DNA of 37,442 nt, from positions 2,114 through 39,555 of the forward strand of contig PMJO01000255.1 in assembly GCA_003158455.1 (NCBI GenBank), given 5' to 3'. This DNA is from Myxococcales bacterium. GTDB lineage: Bacteria > Myxococcota_A > Polyangia > Fen-1088. The translations under genes and the position numbers were made by a program. Position 1 is the first letter of the stretch. Each line of letters opens with the position of its first letter. Positions 9,313 through 17,321 of the stretch are shown here, in pieces. A model generated the notes under the pieces. It saw nothing but the letters and a program-made list of their open reading frames with translations. It was not told the origin of the DNA and did not search any database.

Positions 9313-10319
9313 GCCAACTTCCCGGCCTGCTTGAACCATTCGTATGTGTCGCGCAGGGTTTCTTCCAGCGGTCGCGGGTTGTGCCCCAATTCGGCGTTGG
9401 CGCAGGCGTGACTGATCTGGCGATGATTGCGCAGCACGCGCAGCGAATCCGAGGTGAACAAAGGCCGCCGCCGCCGAAGCCGCGCCCAAGTGGAGGCGAA
9501 CGGCGCCGCCGCACGCGCCAGCCACATGGGGGCGACCAAGCGCGGGATCTTGGCGCCCGATACTCGGGCCCAGAGCTGGGCCAGCTCGACCAACGACAGC
9601 CAGCGGCCAGAAAGCAGGTAGTGCTCACCCTTGCGACCACGACATTCTGCCGCCAAGGCCGAGACGACCACGTCGCGCACGTCAACCCAGTCGAAGCCGG
9701 CGCCGCCCACCAGGGCGGGGAAACGGCCGCGCGCAAGGTCGAGCAGCACCTCGCCCATGGCCGAGGGCATGAAATCATACGGGCCGATCACCGAAGACGG
9801 GTTCACGATGACCGCGTCCAGGCCGCGCGCCACCGCCGCCACCACCATGCGTTCCGCTTCGGCCTTGGTACGGTCATATACCAGCGTACGCGGCTGGTTC
9901 TTCGCCAAGGGGCGCGACTCGTCGATCACGCCGTCGACCGGGTCGGCGGAAAAGGCATGGATGGAACTGAAGTGGACCAAGCGCTGCACGCCCAAGGCCA
10001 AGCATGCCTCGACCACGTTGCGTGTGCCGCCCAGGTTCACCGCCTCCACTGGCCCGGGTGGATCCCAACCCACCGAGATGCGCGCTGCCAGGTGATACAC
10101 GATCTGCGCGCCGGCCAAGGCGCGGCGGCACGCCTCCACGTCGGTCACGTCGCAGCGGACCAACTCTACCGGCAGGCCGTCGATCCCGGCCGTGTGATCG
10201 CGCACCAGCGCGCGTACCCGCCGGCCTTGCGCGAGCAGGCCGCGCACCAGATTGGCGCCTATGTGGCCGGCAGCGCCGGTGACCGCTACGAGTCCGGTGG
10301 AATTCCCTTGTGGGTTCAC
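9309..10319 (-). CDS. NAD-dependent epimerase/3beta-hydroxysteroid dehydrogenase-like SDR
   Basis: 336 residues, GTG start at 10319 preceded by GGAGGA. Extended short-chain dehydrogenase fold: N-terminal Rossmann motif VTGAAGHIGANL (TGxxGxxG, about 14-25), a conserved acidic residue RCDVTDVEAC, FSSIHAF, and the catalytic YxxxK (VYDRTKAEAERM, about 149-153), followed by VNPSSVIGPYD. The architecture matches NAD-dependent epimerases and 3beta-HSD/isomerase-type enzymes. It overlaps the steroid-5-alpha-reductase-like gene by ATGA. Together they could oxidise a 3-hydroxyl and reduce an enone in one pathway. A role in another lipid or sugar pathway is possible. Confidence 0.88.
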   Translation of the reverse strand: MNPQGNSTGLVAVTGAAGHIGANLVRGLLAQGRRVRALVRDHTAGIDGLPVELVRCDVTDVEACRRALAGAQIVYHLAARISVGWDPPGPVEAVNLGGTRNVVEACLALGVQRLVHFSSIHAFSADPVDGVIDESRPLAKNQPRTLVYDRTKAEAERMVVAAVARGLDAVIVNPSSVIGPYDFMPSAMGEVLLDLARGRFPALVGGAGFDWVDVRDVVVSALAAECRGRKGEHYLLSGRWLSLVELAQLWARVSGAKIPRLVAPMWLARAAAPFASTWARLRRRRPLFTSDSLRVLRNHRQISHACANAELGHNPRPLEETLRDTYEWFKQAGKLA

Positions 10320-10421
10320 TGCTCCTCCGGCCCGCAGGCTACACCAGGTGCGGCCCGCTGCGCGCCTGGATTATTCACGATGAAACCGGGCGGGGGCGCC
10401 ATCGGCACAGCCGGCTAGTGG

Positions 10422-10427
10422 TAGAAT
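10422..10427 (+). promoter_or_regulatory. TAGAAT -10 element for the alcohol dehydrogenase gene
   Basis: TAGAAT lies 16 nt before the ATG at 10444, in the 124-bp divergent region between the SDR and the dehydrogenase. It predicts a leader of about 10 nt with no clear Shine-Dalgarno sequence. No strong -35 is seen. Confidence 0.45.
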
Positions 10428-10443
10428 CTCTGCGTTTTCCGTC

Positions 10444-11460
10444 ATGAAGGCCTGTGTCTTGTCTGCTCCCGCCCCGGTTTCGACGCTGCCGCTGCGGTTG
10501 CGCGAGATGCCCTCGCCTGCCCTGTCGGCGGATGAGGTGCCCATTGCCGTCTCGGCCTGCGCCATCTGTCGCACCGACTTGCATGTGGTCGAGGGCGAGT
10601 TGCCGACACGGCGCTCGCCGGTGATTCCCGGACACCAAGTAGTGGGACGGGTGACTGAGCTGGGCGCGGGTGTGACTGGGTTTTCGCTGGGGCAGCGGGT
10701 GGGCGTGGCCTGGCTACATCGCACCTGCGGCACTTGTCGATTCTGTCGCAGCGGGCGCGAGAACCTGTGCGAATCGGCTGATTTCACCGGCTGGACGGTT
10801 GACGGCGGCTTCGCCACCGAGATCAAGACGCCGGCCGCGTTCACCTATCCACTGCCCGACGACCTTTCCGACCTGGCTGCGGCGCCGCTCTTGTGCGCGG
10901 GAATCATCGGCTATCGCGCGCTCAAGCTCACTGGCATCACCGCCTGGGCCGGTACGCGCATCGGCCTCTACGGCTTCGGTGCCGCTGGCCACATCGCCAT
11001 TCAGGTGGCGCGCGGACGCGGCGCCGACGTGTACGTGTGCACGCGCGATCGCGAGCGACACCAGGCCCTGGCGTCCGAGCTGGGCGCAGCCTGGGTGGGT
11101 GACACCGTGGAGCAGCCCCCGGTCCGCCTGGACGCAGCCATCATCTTCGCACCCGCGGGCGAGATCGTGCCACCAGCTCTGACCGCGCTGGATCCGGGCG
11201 GCACGCTGGTTCTGGGCGGTATCCACATGTCGCCCATCCCGAGTTTTCCCTATGACCTCATCTACCGCGAGCGCACGCTCCGCTCGGTGGCCAACAACAC
11301 CCGCGCTGACGGTCGCGAGTTTCTCGCCGAAGCCGCGCGCCTGCGCGTGCGCACCCACGTGCAAAGCTTCCCCCTGGCCGAGGCCAACCAGGCACTCATC
11401 GCGCTCAAGCACGACGCCATCCGGGGCGCGGGTGTGTTGGTCCATGCCTTGCAGTCTTGA
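10444..11460 (+). CDS. Zinc-dependent alcohol dehydrogenase family protein
   Basis: 338 residues, medium-chain dehydrogenase/reductase. The N-terminal GroES-like catalytic domain has the catalytic zinc Cys in [14 protein letters not shown] and the His/Glu region PGHQVVGRV. Four structural-zinc cysteines follow in [15 protein letters not shown] (about 97-111). A Rossmann domain follows with [14 protein letters not shown] (GxGxxG, about 176-189). It oxidises or reduces an alcohol/aldehyde with NAD(P). It resembles the AdhA/YL-type single-gene zinc alcohol dehydrogenases. Divergent from the SDR/steroid reductase pair; no specific substrate can be assigned. Confidence 0.92.
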   Translation: MKACVLSAPAPVSTLPLRLREMPSPALSADEVPIAVSACAICRTDLHVVEGELPTRRSPVIPGHQVVGRVTELGAGVTGFSLGQRVGVAWLHRTCGTCRFCRSGRENLCESADFTGWTVDGGFATEIKTPAAFTYPLPDDLSDLAAAPLLCAGIIGYRALKLTGITAWAGTRIGLYGFGAAGHIAIQVARGRGADVYVCTRDRERHQALASELGAAWVGDTVEQPPVRLDAAIIFAPAGEIVPPALTALDPGGTLVLGGIHMSPIPSFPYDLIYRERTLRSVANNTRADGREFLAEAARLRVRTHVQSFPLAEANQALIALKHDAIRGAGVLVHALQS

Positions 11461-11507
11461 TGGATCGTAAACAGGTCGATGGCACCGCACTGGCAGATGG
11501 ACTGCGG

Positions 11508-11513
11508 TAGACT
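11508..11513 (+). promoter_or_regulatory. TAGACT -10 element before the decayed module
   Basis: TAGACT lies 7 nt before the ATG at 11521, the same close spacing as at cutA and the ABC gene. An AGG also abuts the start codon. Confidence 0.4.
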
Positions 11514-11520
11514 GCGCAGG

Positions 11521-11795
11521 ATGCCCCACAGCGCAGATTTGACGAGGGAGAATGAACGCCTGGCGGCTCAGGTTCAGGCGCTGTCGGGCGACATGTCCGG
11601 CGCGAGGCCGCCCCCTGGCGCGATGCCTCGCCCGAGCAGCGAGTCGCCGCGACCTGGCGTCTGTGCGCGCTGGTCCCCTGGTTTCGCTCGTTGTGGCCCG
11701 AGGATGTGCGCCAGCTCGCCGACCAGCCCGAGCCGCTGCCCGCCGACACATTGTCCTTGCTTCAGAGGCTGAAACAGGCCGAGAGGCGCGGATGA
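11521..11795 (+). pseudogene. Frameshifted small protein, first gene of a decayed three-gene module
   Basis: From ATG 11521 the frame reads a Glu/Leu-rich helix (DLTRENERLAAQVQAL, about 6-21). After about 11598 that frame becomes Pro/Arg junk. A different frame then carries a coherent helical C-terminus (REAAPWRDASPEQRVAATW, then WFRSLWPEDVRQL) ending at the TGA at 11793-11795. Upstream, that second frame is closed by a stop at 11553 and has no start of its own. The simplest reading is one frameshifted gene of about 90 residues. Its stop overlaps the next start as ATGA. No function is recognised. A sequencing error is the main alternative. Confidence 0.55.
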
Positions 11796-12147
11796 CGACA
11801 ACCGAGTCAGCGCCAACCGAGGTCGCAGCACGGCTGGCGGATCGTTTCGACGAGGACGGGTTGCCCTATGCGTTCGGCGGCGCGCTGGCACTGGGAGCGT
11901 GGGGCGTGCCACGCACCACAACCGACGTCGACATTCCGGTGTTTGTCGCTGAGCCGGAACTGGATAGGTTGCTGGACTCCATCGAACGGTCGGGTGCAAT
12001 GGTGGACCGTTCGGCGGCCCGCCGCTCAGTCGCAAGCACGGTCTGGATCTGGCGTATCTGCGGCGCTGGCTCGCGCCCATGGTCCCTGCCCAAGACATGC
12101 GGTCAGCGACACTGGAAGATCTCGCCCGCCGGTTCGTCACGGAATGA
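11792..12147 (+). pseudogene. Nucleotidyltransferase-like (AbiEii/MNT-type) pseudogene with internal deletion
   Basis: ATG 11792 begins MTTTESAPTEVAARLADRF and continues through AFGGALALGAWGVPRTTTDV, the GG...TxDxD-like signature of minimal or AbiEii-type nucleotidyltransferases. It reads to MVDRSAARRS near 12026. From about 12031 another frame gives KHGLDLAYLRRWL and a family-like C-terminus ending at TGA 12145. Intact relatives, from memory, have roughly 80 further residues between these two parts. The gene therefore appears to have lost its middle and its frame. The catalytic GG/DxD part survives in the N-terminal piece, but a working enzyme is unlikely. ATGA overlaps join it to both neighbours, the arrangement of a former toxin-antitoxin-like operon. 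Confidence 0.6.
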
Positions 12148-12287
12148 CAGCCGCCGCCTACCACGCAGCCGATACGGCCCGAGCGGGCCTGCGATTGCTT
12201 CGCCTGATCCACGCCGGGAAGGACACCTTCCCGCTCGCGCACAAGATCCGGACAGTCAGCCTCTCGCGCCAGGGCGACGTCGCGTAG
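12144..12287 (+). CDS. Small ORF coupled to the nucleotidyltransferase remnant, unknown
   Basis: 47 residues starting at an ATG that overlaps the preceding stop (ATGA). The start MTAAAYHAADTARAGLRLLR suggests an amphipathic helix; the tail is LAHKIRTVSLSRQGDVA. It may be the shortened third gene of the decayed module. No family is recognised, and it may be non-functional. Confidence 0.35.
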   Translation: MTAAAYHAADTARAGLRLLRLIHAGKDTFPLAHKIRTVSLSRQGDVA

Positions 12288-12308
12288 AAGAGGCCGCCGG
12301 CCCCCTCG

Positions 12309-15300
12309 TCACAGCTTGGTCGCGGTGATGGTCACGTCGTCGATGTAGATGTCGACGCCTACCGGAGCGCCCTCCACGCTCATGCCCGCCGCGCTCAGCG
12401 TTCCGGCAATGGTTGGCGTGAACGAGTCCTTGAGTTCGACCCAGTCAGAGGACGTCGCCATCTGGGCCGTACTCGTGGGATAGTGGGAGCCTGCGGCGTC
12501 GGTGGTGTCAAAACTCCAGTATACGGGTGTGGCCGCAGCCCCTGCTCCCAGACGCACCCACGCAGAGACGTCGTAGCGGTAGCCATTTTGGAGGACACCT
12601 TTGAAGCCCGTGGTCGAATCGGCCCGAACCGGCTCAAATTGCGGACCGTTCCAGGTTTGGGTGCGATTGGTGACGCGGAGGCTGTGCGTACCAGTGTGCG
12701 CCATCTCGGTCGACAAACTTTTCTTTGCGTCACCCCAAGCCATCCAGCCCTCGGCGTTCTCCTCGAAGTCGGAGGAGAGCGCCAAATTGCCCGTGCGCAC
12801 GCAATCAGGAGCATAGGGCGGAAGCTCGTCGTCTGCCGCTGCCACCTTGGGCACCAGCACTGAAACTGAAAAGCGCGGCATGGCGTAGTTGAACGTGCCG
12901 GAACCCGTGATCGCGATGCTGGGCGCGCCATTGACGTAAGAAGCTCCCCCTGCCAGGACGAAGACATTGGCCTTGGCGAACACCGCCGGGGCACCAGTGA
13001 TGTTGATCGCAGCGGTGACCGCGTCGCTGGTCTTGTTGATGGCGACAATGACCATGCGAGAAGGATCACTGGAGTCGAGGCTGGCGTAGACCGAGGTAGC
13101 CGCAACGTCTGAGGTTGTCGCAGAAATCGAAGTGTCGCCAAAGTGTCCGCCCAGGCGGTTGTAGCTCCGGAATGCCTGCATCGCGGCCCATGCGTAGTTC
13201 TCCCACTCTATAAGCGGGAAATATGCAGCAAGATCGTTCCCCTCGCGACCAAAGATCCCGAGCGTGTCCGCGGTGGCGAGTGCGCCGCTCACATGGTCTC
13301 CGCCGCCGAAGTCCCAGTCGCTGAAAGCAAGCTTCACACCAGGGGACGCGGCAGCAATGCGACTCTTCAGCCGCGGAACGAGGGTAAGTGGCTGTCCCGC
13401 AAGCGCAGTGCCGTCGTACTCATGCGTCGTCTCAGTGAAAGTCGGATCCCAAAGACTGCGCGGCGCCTGCAACCGCGTCGCAAGGACACCTGCGTCTTGG
13501 TTCGTGTAAGGGATACTTTGGGTTAACGTTAGAAGCGGTACATACGGATCCGATGTGGTGCCGCTGCCCGCCAGGGCTGCCGTAAAGTAGTGAACCTCGA
13601 TGTAGTCGACGAGCCGTTTGCCAAAAGATGCTTCTTCGGTCTTGAGCTTCGACAGGAAATACTCCAGGAATGGTCCCTTGGCAAGATCCGCCGCACTTGC
13701 TTGTCCTGTGCTGGCCCATCCGCTCAGCGAGTCGAGCCCGCGCGGGTGCGCCGCACAGACACCGACGACCTCGGCATTAGGTGCGACGGTCTTCGTCGCT
13801 TCCGCAAGGGCGATGGTCCGGTTGACGTACTCATCGTAACTCACGTGACTCGGATGGACGGTAGGGAGAATGACGTCCCAAATCTCCGGCTCGTTGTCGA
13901 GCCCGAAGATCAATGACACGTTAGCCGGCGCGTTGTGCACCGCCCAGTTGACGCGCTCGTCCTGGTACACGAAGCCGTCGGTCGCGTCCGGAACCAAGCT
14001 GAAGGGGGCGCCCTTGGCTGGCTTGCTGTGCTTGTAGCGGGTCGATAAAATTCCTGGATCATTCGGATCCATGACGCCGGCGGTGTCACCGGCAACGTAG
14101 TCGAGCAGCGACAGACCGATCAAGAGTGTGGACGAACTTGCCCGGCCTGCCGCAAAGCCATCGGCCGTGAGTTGCGCGGGCAAGAAAGCGTCAGTGGGAA
14201 AACCATCATTCGACATCGTCGTGGAACTGGCATTGTAGCCGCCGCTGGACGCATTGATTTCCCAGTTGTAGAGGGAGTTACTGCCAGCCTCGACTTTGAG
14301 CAATCCGTGCCCGAATCGCCGAAATTCCTTCGACAAGCCCCCGCTCGGCTGCCACGGGAAGCCGTTCCTGCCGTAGATATTCGGTGAAATCGGGTGCTTC
14401 TTCGCGGCATTCGTGGCGTCGATGGTGAATGTCACACCGGCCGGGTGCGGGATGCTTGGCATCGGTGTCGAGTCGAACGCCACGTCTGCGCACAGCTCGA
14501 CTGGGTGCGGACCGAATAGGCCGGCCGGCGTGAATGACAGGTCGGTGACCGAAATGTCGAATGCCTTTCCGGGATCCGCCACGAATTGAAGCTGAGTGAG
14601 TTGGGTTGGGTCGAACCCCGCGGTCGCCGCATCGGATCCATGGTTCCGCTGGCTCAGGTCGGTGAATGCGATGGTGTATTTCTGCCAGACCGTGGCCAGC
14701 GCTATTGGAGTCCCGAAGTCATTGGAACAGGTGCCCGCGCAGGCGCCACCGTCGCGAGTCCCTTGCGTGCCGACGGTGGCCAGATTCACCCGAATGATCG
14801 CGGGCGTGGCTGACCGGGCCCAGAATGTGATCCCGGAAAACCCCGAGGCGTCGTAGGCGCAAGGTCCAGTCAGCGCTTGTGAGAACGAAAGCCCCAGGGC
14901 CGCGCCCCACGAGGTGAACCCCGAGCCATACATGCGCGCGGCATAGCCGCCCCGCGGGCCCGATCCCAGCACGGTCTGGAATGCGCTTGGTGTCGGCCAC
15001 AGAGTTCCCTCGGCGCCGTCGGCCATAGTGAACCAGAGCCCGTTGCGTCCATCGCGCAGGGCGATCTGGCCATCGCCATCAGCAAGGTCGTCAATCAGCA
15101 GATCAGTGCCGCCCTTGGCCCGCACCGCCGGACAAACCGCAGGCAACCCGGTTGTCGCGCCCGATCCGTCGAGGCCAGCGCCGTCGCCTGCTGCCGATCC
15201 ATCGCCGCGGACATCGGAGGCTCCGCCGCCAATGGGCGCGTCGATCACATCTGGCAATCCATCGCTGACAGGTGCGTCAATCTGTATCTTGGCGTCGGCA

Positions 15301-15629
15301 AAAACGCCATCGACCGGCTGCCCGCCCTCGACCAGCAACTGCGGCCCATCCAGACCACCGCTGCTGGCACTGTCCGCGACGTCCGATGAGACTCTCCTAT
15401 CCGCGGCTGAACTCGGCCCGTCGCTCGCCTTGTCCACGGCCAATGGACTATCGACGGTATTGGCCTTGGCATCAGGACTCGGCGAGTTCGCAACGTCGGC
15501 CGCAGCCCCATCCTTGCCGGAACCACCCGCGGGACTACATCCGACGAACAAGCAAGAACTCACTCCTGCAACCAAGGTTGGGACAAGCATGCATCGACGA
15601 CGGATCCGCGCTTGAAAAGCGAAATTCAT
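12309..15629 (-). CDS. GH44-type glycoside hydrolase lipoprotein with carbohydrate-binding modules
   Basis: 1106 residues from ATG 15629, chosen for the GGAGAGAG ribosome site just upstream. Basic N-terminus, hydrophobic stretch and lipobox LFVGC (Cys31). Asp/Ala/Ser-rich linker 35-160. A jelly-roll, CBM11/CIA30-like domain follows at about 165-370 (LLIDDLADGDGQ, ITFWARSATPAIIRVNL). The GH44 catalytic region is about 400-830 (HPISPNIYGRNGFPW, GLDNEPEIWD with the acid/base Glu580, GIFGREGNDLAAYF). A beta-sandwich follows (about 835-940), then a C-terminal CBM4/9-like module (about 955-1106; SSDFEENAEGW, DIYIDDVTITA). GH44 enzymes cleave beta-1,4-glucans such as xyloglucan or cellulose. Where I recall TEYNYGG around the nucleophile, this protein reads SDWDFGG (Asp771), so activity is open to question. 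Probably exposed outside the cell. Confidence 0.85.
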   Translation of the reverse strand: MNFAFQARIRRRCMLVPTLVAGVSSCLFVGCSPAGGSGKDGAAADVANSPSPDAKANTVDSPLAVDKASDGPSSAADRRVSSDVADSASSGGLDGPQLLVEGGQPVDGVFADAKIQIDAPVSDGLPDVIDAPIGGGASDVRGDGSAAGDGAGLDGSGATTGLPAVCPAVRAKGGTDLLIDDLADGDGQIALRDGRNGLWFTMADGAEGTLWPTPSAFQTVLGSGPRGGYAARMYGSGFTSWGAALGLSFSQALTGPCAYDASGFSGITFWARSATPAIIRVNLATVGTQGTRDGGACAGTCSNDFGTPIALATVWQKYTIAFTDLSQRNHGSDAATAGFDPTQLTQLQFVADPGKAFDISVTDLSFTPAGLFGPHPVELCADVAFDSTPMPSIPHPAGVTFTIDATNAAKKHPISPNIYGRNGFPWQPSGGLSKEFRRFGHGLLKVEAGSNSLYNWEINASSGGYNASSTTMSNDGFPTDAFLPAQLTADGFAAGRASSSTLLIGLSLLDYVAGDTAGVMDPNDPGILSTRYKHSKPAKGAPFSLVPDATDGFVYQDERVNWAVHNAPANVSLIFGLDNEPEIWDVILPTVHPSHVSYDEYVNRTIALAEATKTVAPNAEVVGVCAAHPRGLDSLSGWASTGQASAADLAKGPFLEYFLSKLKTEEASFGKRLVDYIEVHYFTAALAGSGTTSDPYVPLLTLTQSIPYTNQDAGVLATRLQAPRSLWDPTFTETTHEYDGTALAGQPLTLVPRLKSRIAAASPGVKLAFSDWDFGGGDHVSGALATADTLGIFGREGNDLAAYFPLIEWENYAWAAMQAFRSYNRLGGHFGDTSISATTSDVAATSVYASLDSSDPSRMVIVAINKTSDAVTAAINITGAPAVFAKANVFVLAGGASYVNGAPSIAITGSGTFNYAMPRFSVSVLVPKVAAADDELPPYAPDCVRTGNLALSSDFEENAEGWMAWGDAKKSLSTEMAHTGTHSLRVTNRTQTWNGPQFEPVRADSTTGFKGVLQNGYRYDVSAWVRLGAGAAATPVYWSFDTTDAAGSHYPTSTAQMATSSDWVELKDSFTPTIAGTLSAAGMSVEGAPVGVDIYIDDVTITATKL

Positions 15630-15709
15630 GGCTCTCTCCACGGCGAGGCCGTTCTCTATCACCAACCCAATCGCAGGGACAGGTCGTCGTGATGGTCTCC
15701 ATTCATGCA

Positions 15710-15715
15710 TATAAT
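15710..15715 (+). promoter_or_regulatory. TATAAT -10 element, apparently leaderless, for the ABC ATPase gene
   Basis: A perfect TATAAT lies 7 nt before the ATG at 15723, so transcription would begin at about the start codon. This favours 15723 over the in-frame ATG at 15705, which would lie upstream of the transcript. No convincing -35. Confidence 0.5.
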
Positions 15716-15722
15716 CGGATCG

Positions 15723-17258
15723 ATGCGCCCCTCTTGCACAAGTCCATACGTCGTCCTTGAAAATGCGACCTTTCGCGGGCCGGACGGGCTGGTGTTTGCC
15801 AACAGCAACTTGTGCCTTTGCCCGGGTGAGCGATGGGCGATAGCCGGACCAACTGACAGCGGCAAAGGACTGTTGCTAGCCGCGCTGGCGGGCAAGTTGA
15901 TCCTGGTCGAAGGACGGCTGCGCCATCCCTTTCTCGAAAACGATCCGCGCTTTGTGGATTCGGTCTACGGCGTGCTGCCACCGGGCAGCATCGCCACAGC
16001 ATCCATGACTCAGCACCGCGAGTTGCTCCTCGCACGTGAGTTTCATCAGCTCCGCTGGCACGGCTCGTTCACCACCAGCAGCGCCCGCGTGCGCGAGTAT
16101 CTGGAACGGGGTGAGGTCGAACAACGCAATCCGTTTGCGGTCACGGACAGTGAAGGCGCGCAGGATTTCGCACGCGCGCGCCAGCGCGAGATTGACCGCT
16201 TCGAGCTGACGCCGCTGCTCGATCGGCCTCTAGTGGCGCTATCGAACGGCGAGTTGCACCGCCTGCTGCTCGCGCGGGCCCTGATGCTGGATCCCGGACT
16301 GCTTCTGGTCGACGAACCCTTTGCCGGCCTGGACACGCACAATCGCGAGGCGCTAGTGGAGATCCTGGATGACCTGCACCGGGACGGCATTGGCGTAGTG
16401 CTGGCCACCGCGCAGCCCGACCTGCCCGCAGGAATCAGCCATGTGATTGAGGTGCGGGAGCGCCGGATCGTGTACGCCGGCCCGCGCCGGGAGAATCGCG
16501 CACCAAACGCACGCAAAGACAGCGCGGTCTGCTCCCACAGCAGAGCTGCCGAAGGCCCTCCGTTGGTTGAATTCCGCGACGTCACGGTCAGGCAAGGCGC
16601 CGTCATCCTGCTCGATCACGTGACCTTCACCATCAACCCCGGCGAGCACTGGGCTCTCTGCGGCCCGAACGGCAGTGGCAAGTCCACCCTGCTCAGCCTG
16701 ATCCTGGCCGACAACCCGCAAGCATTCGCGAATCACGTGCGCGTGGACGGCCGACAGCTCGGGCCCGGCTGTGGCATCTGGGAAATCAAAGCCCGGTTGG
16801 GCTGGGTCTCGCCGGAACTGGATGCGCACTACCCACCCGAGGCCAGCGCGCTGGATGCCGTGCTGTCCGGTTTCGCCAGCTCGCTGGGTGTCTATAGTGA
16901 ACCGACCCCCGAGCAGAAAGCAGCCGCGGTCGAGGGGCTGGACCGTCTCGCTCTGGCAGGCGTCAGCCAACGTCCCTTTGCTGCTCTGGCCACCTGCGAT
17001 CGCCGTCTGGTCCTGTTGGCCAGGGCCACCGTGCACAGTCCCTCGCTGCTGATTCTCGACGAGCCCTGTTTAGGCCTGGACCAGCCCGGCCGCGAGCGCC
17101 TGCTCGCCGCGATCGAGGCCACTGCCCTCTCCCTGCACGCCGGCATGATCTTCGTCACCCACGATCCCACGGAGATCCCCAGCACCGTGACCAAGCTGCT
17201 GGTTCTCGAATCCGGCCACCTCCGCCACGCCGGACCCCGCGCAGACTGGCACGGCTGA
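15723..17258 (+). CDS. ModF-like tandem ABC ATPase with asymmetric nucleotide sites
   Basis: 511 residues, two ABC ATPase domains and no membrane segment. Domain 1 (about 8-235): Walker A GPTDSGKG lacks the final Ser/Thr, signature LSNGE is good, Walker B LLLVDEP. Domain 2 (about 275-510): Walker A GPNGSGKST is perfect, Walker B LLILDEP is good, but the signature position reads LATCDRR. In a head-to-tail dimer this makes one complete and one degenerate site. The layout resembles ModF/PhrA-type soluble twin ATPases, whose role is poorly defined. There is no permease next to it, so transport is not indicated; a translation or repair ATPase role is also possible. Upstream and divergent is the GH44 gene; helD follows 63 nt later. 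Confidence 0.87.
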   Translation: MRPSCTSPYVVLENATFRGPDGLVFANSNLCLCPGERWAIAGPTDSGKGLLLAALAGKLILVEGRLRHPFLENDPRFVDSVYGVLPPGSIATASMTQHRELLLAREFHQLRWHGSFTTSSARVREYLERGEVEQRNPFAVTDSEGAQDFARARQREIDRFELTPLLDRPLVALSNGELHRLLLARALMLDPGLLLVDEPFAGLDTHNREALVEILDDLHRDGIGVVLATAQPDLPAGISHVIEVRERRIVYAGPRRENRAPNARKDSAVCSHSRAAEGPPLVEFRDVTVRQGAVILLDHVTFTINPGEHWALCGPNGSGKSTLLSLILADNPQAFANHVRVDGRQLGPGCGIWEIKARLGWVSPELDAHYPPEASALDAVLSGFASSLGVYSEPTPEQKAAAVEGLDRLALAGVSQRPFAALATCDRRLVLLARATVHSPSLLILDEPCLGLDQPGRERLLAAIEATALSLHAGMIFVTHDPTEIPSTVTKLLVLESGHLRHAGPRADWHG

Positions 17259-17287
17259 CGTCTGCACCTTCTGAACAACGGCGGTCC

Positions 17288-17310
17288 GCGCTCGCCCTGA
17301 GCGCTATAGT
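17288..17310 (+). promoter_or_regulatory. Hairpin abutting a TATAGT -10 element before helD
   Basis: GCGCTC-GCCCT-GAGCGC (17288-17304) is a 6-bp inverted repeat that touches TATAGT (17305-17310), which lies 11 nt before the ATG at 17322. It may be an operator over the promoter. Without a T-run it is a poor terminator. Confidence 0.4.
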
Positions 17311-17321
17311 TCACCTTGTAC

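Noticed and set aside
9381-10418. Plus-strand open frame opposite the SDR gene
   Set aside because: It has no domain or start signal, while the minus-strand SDR has TGxxGxxG, YxxxK and a strong ribosome site.
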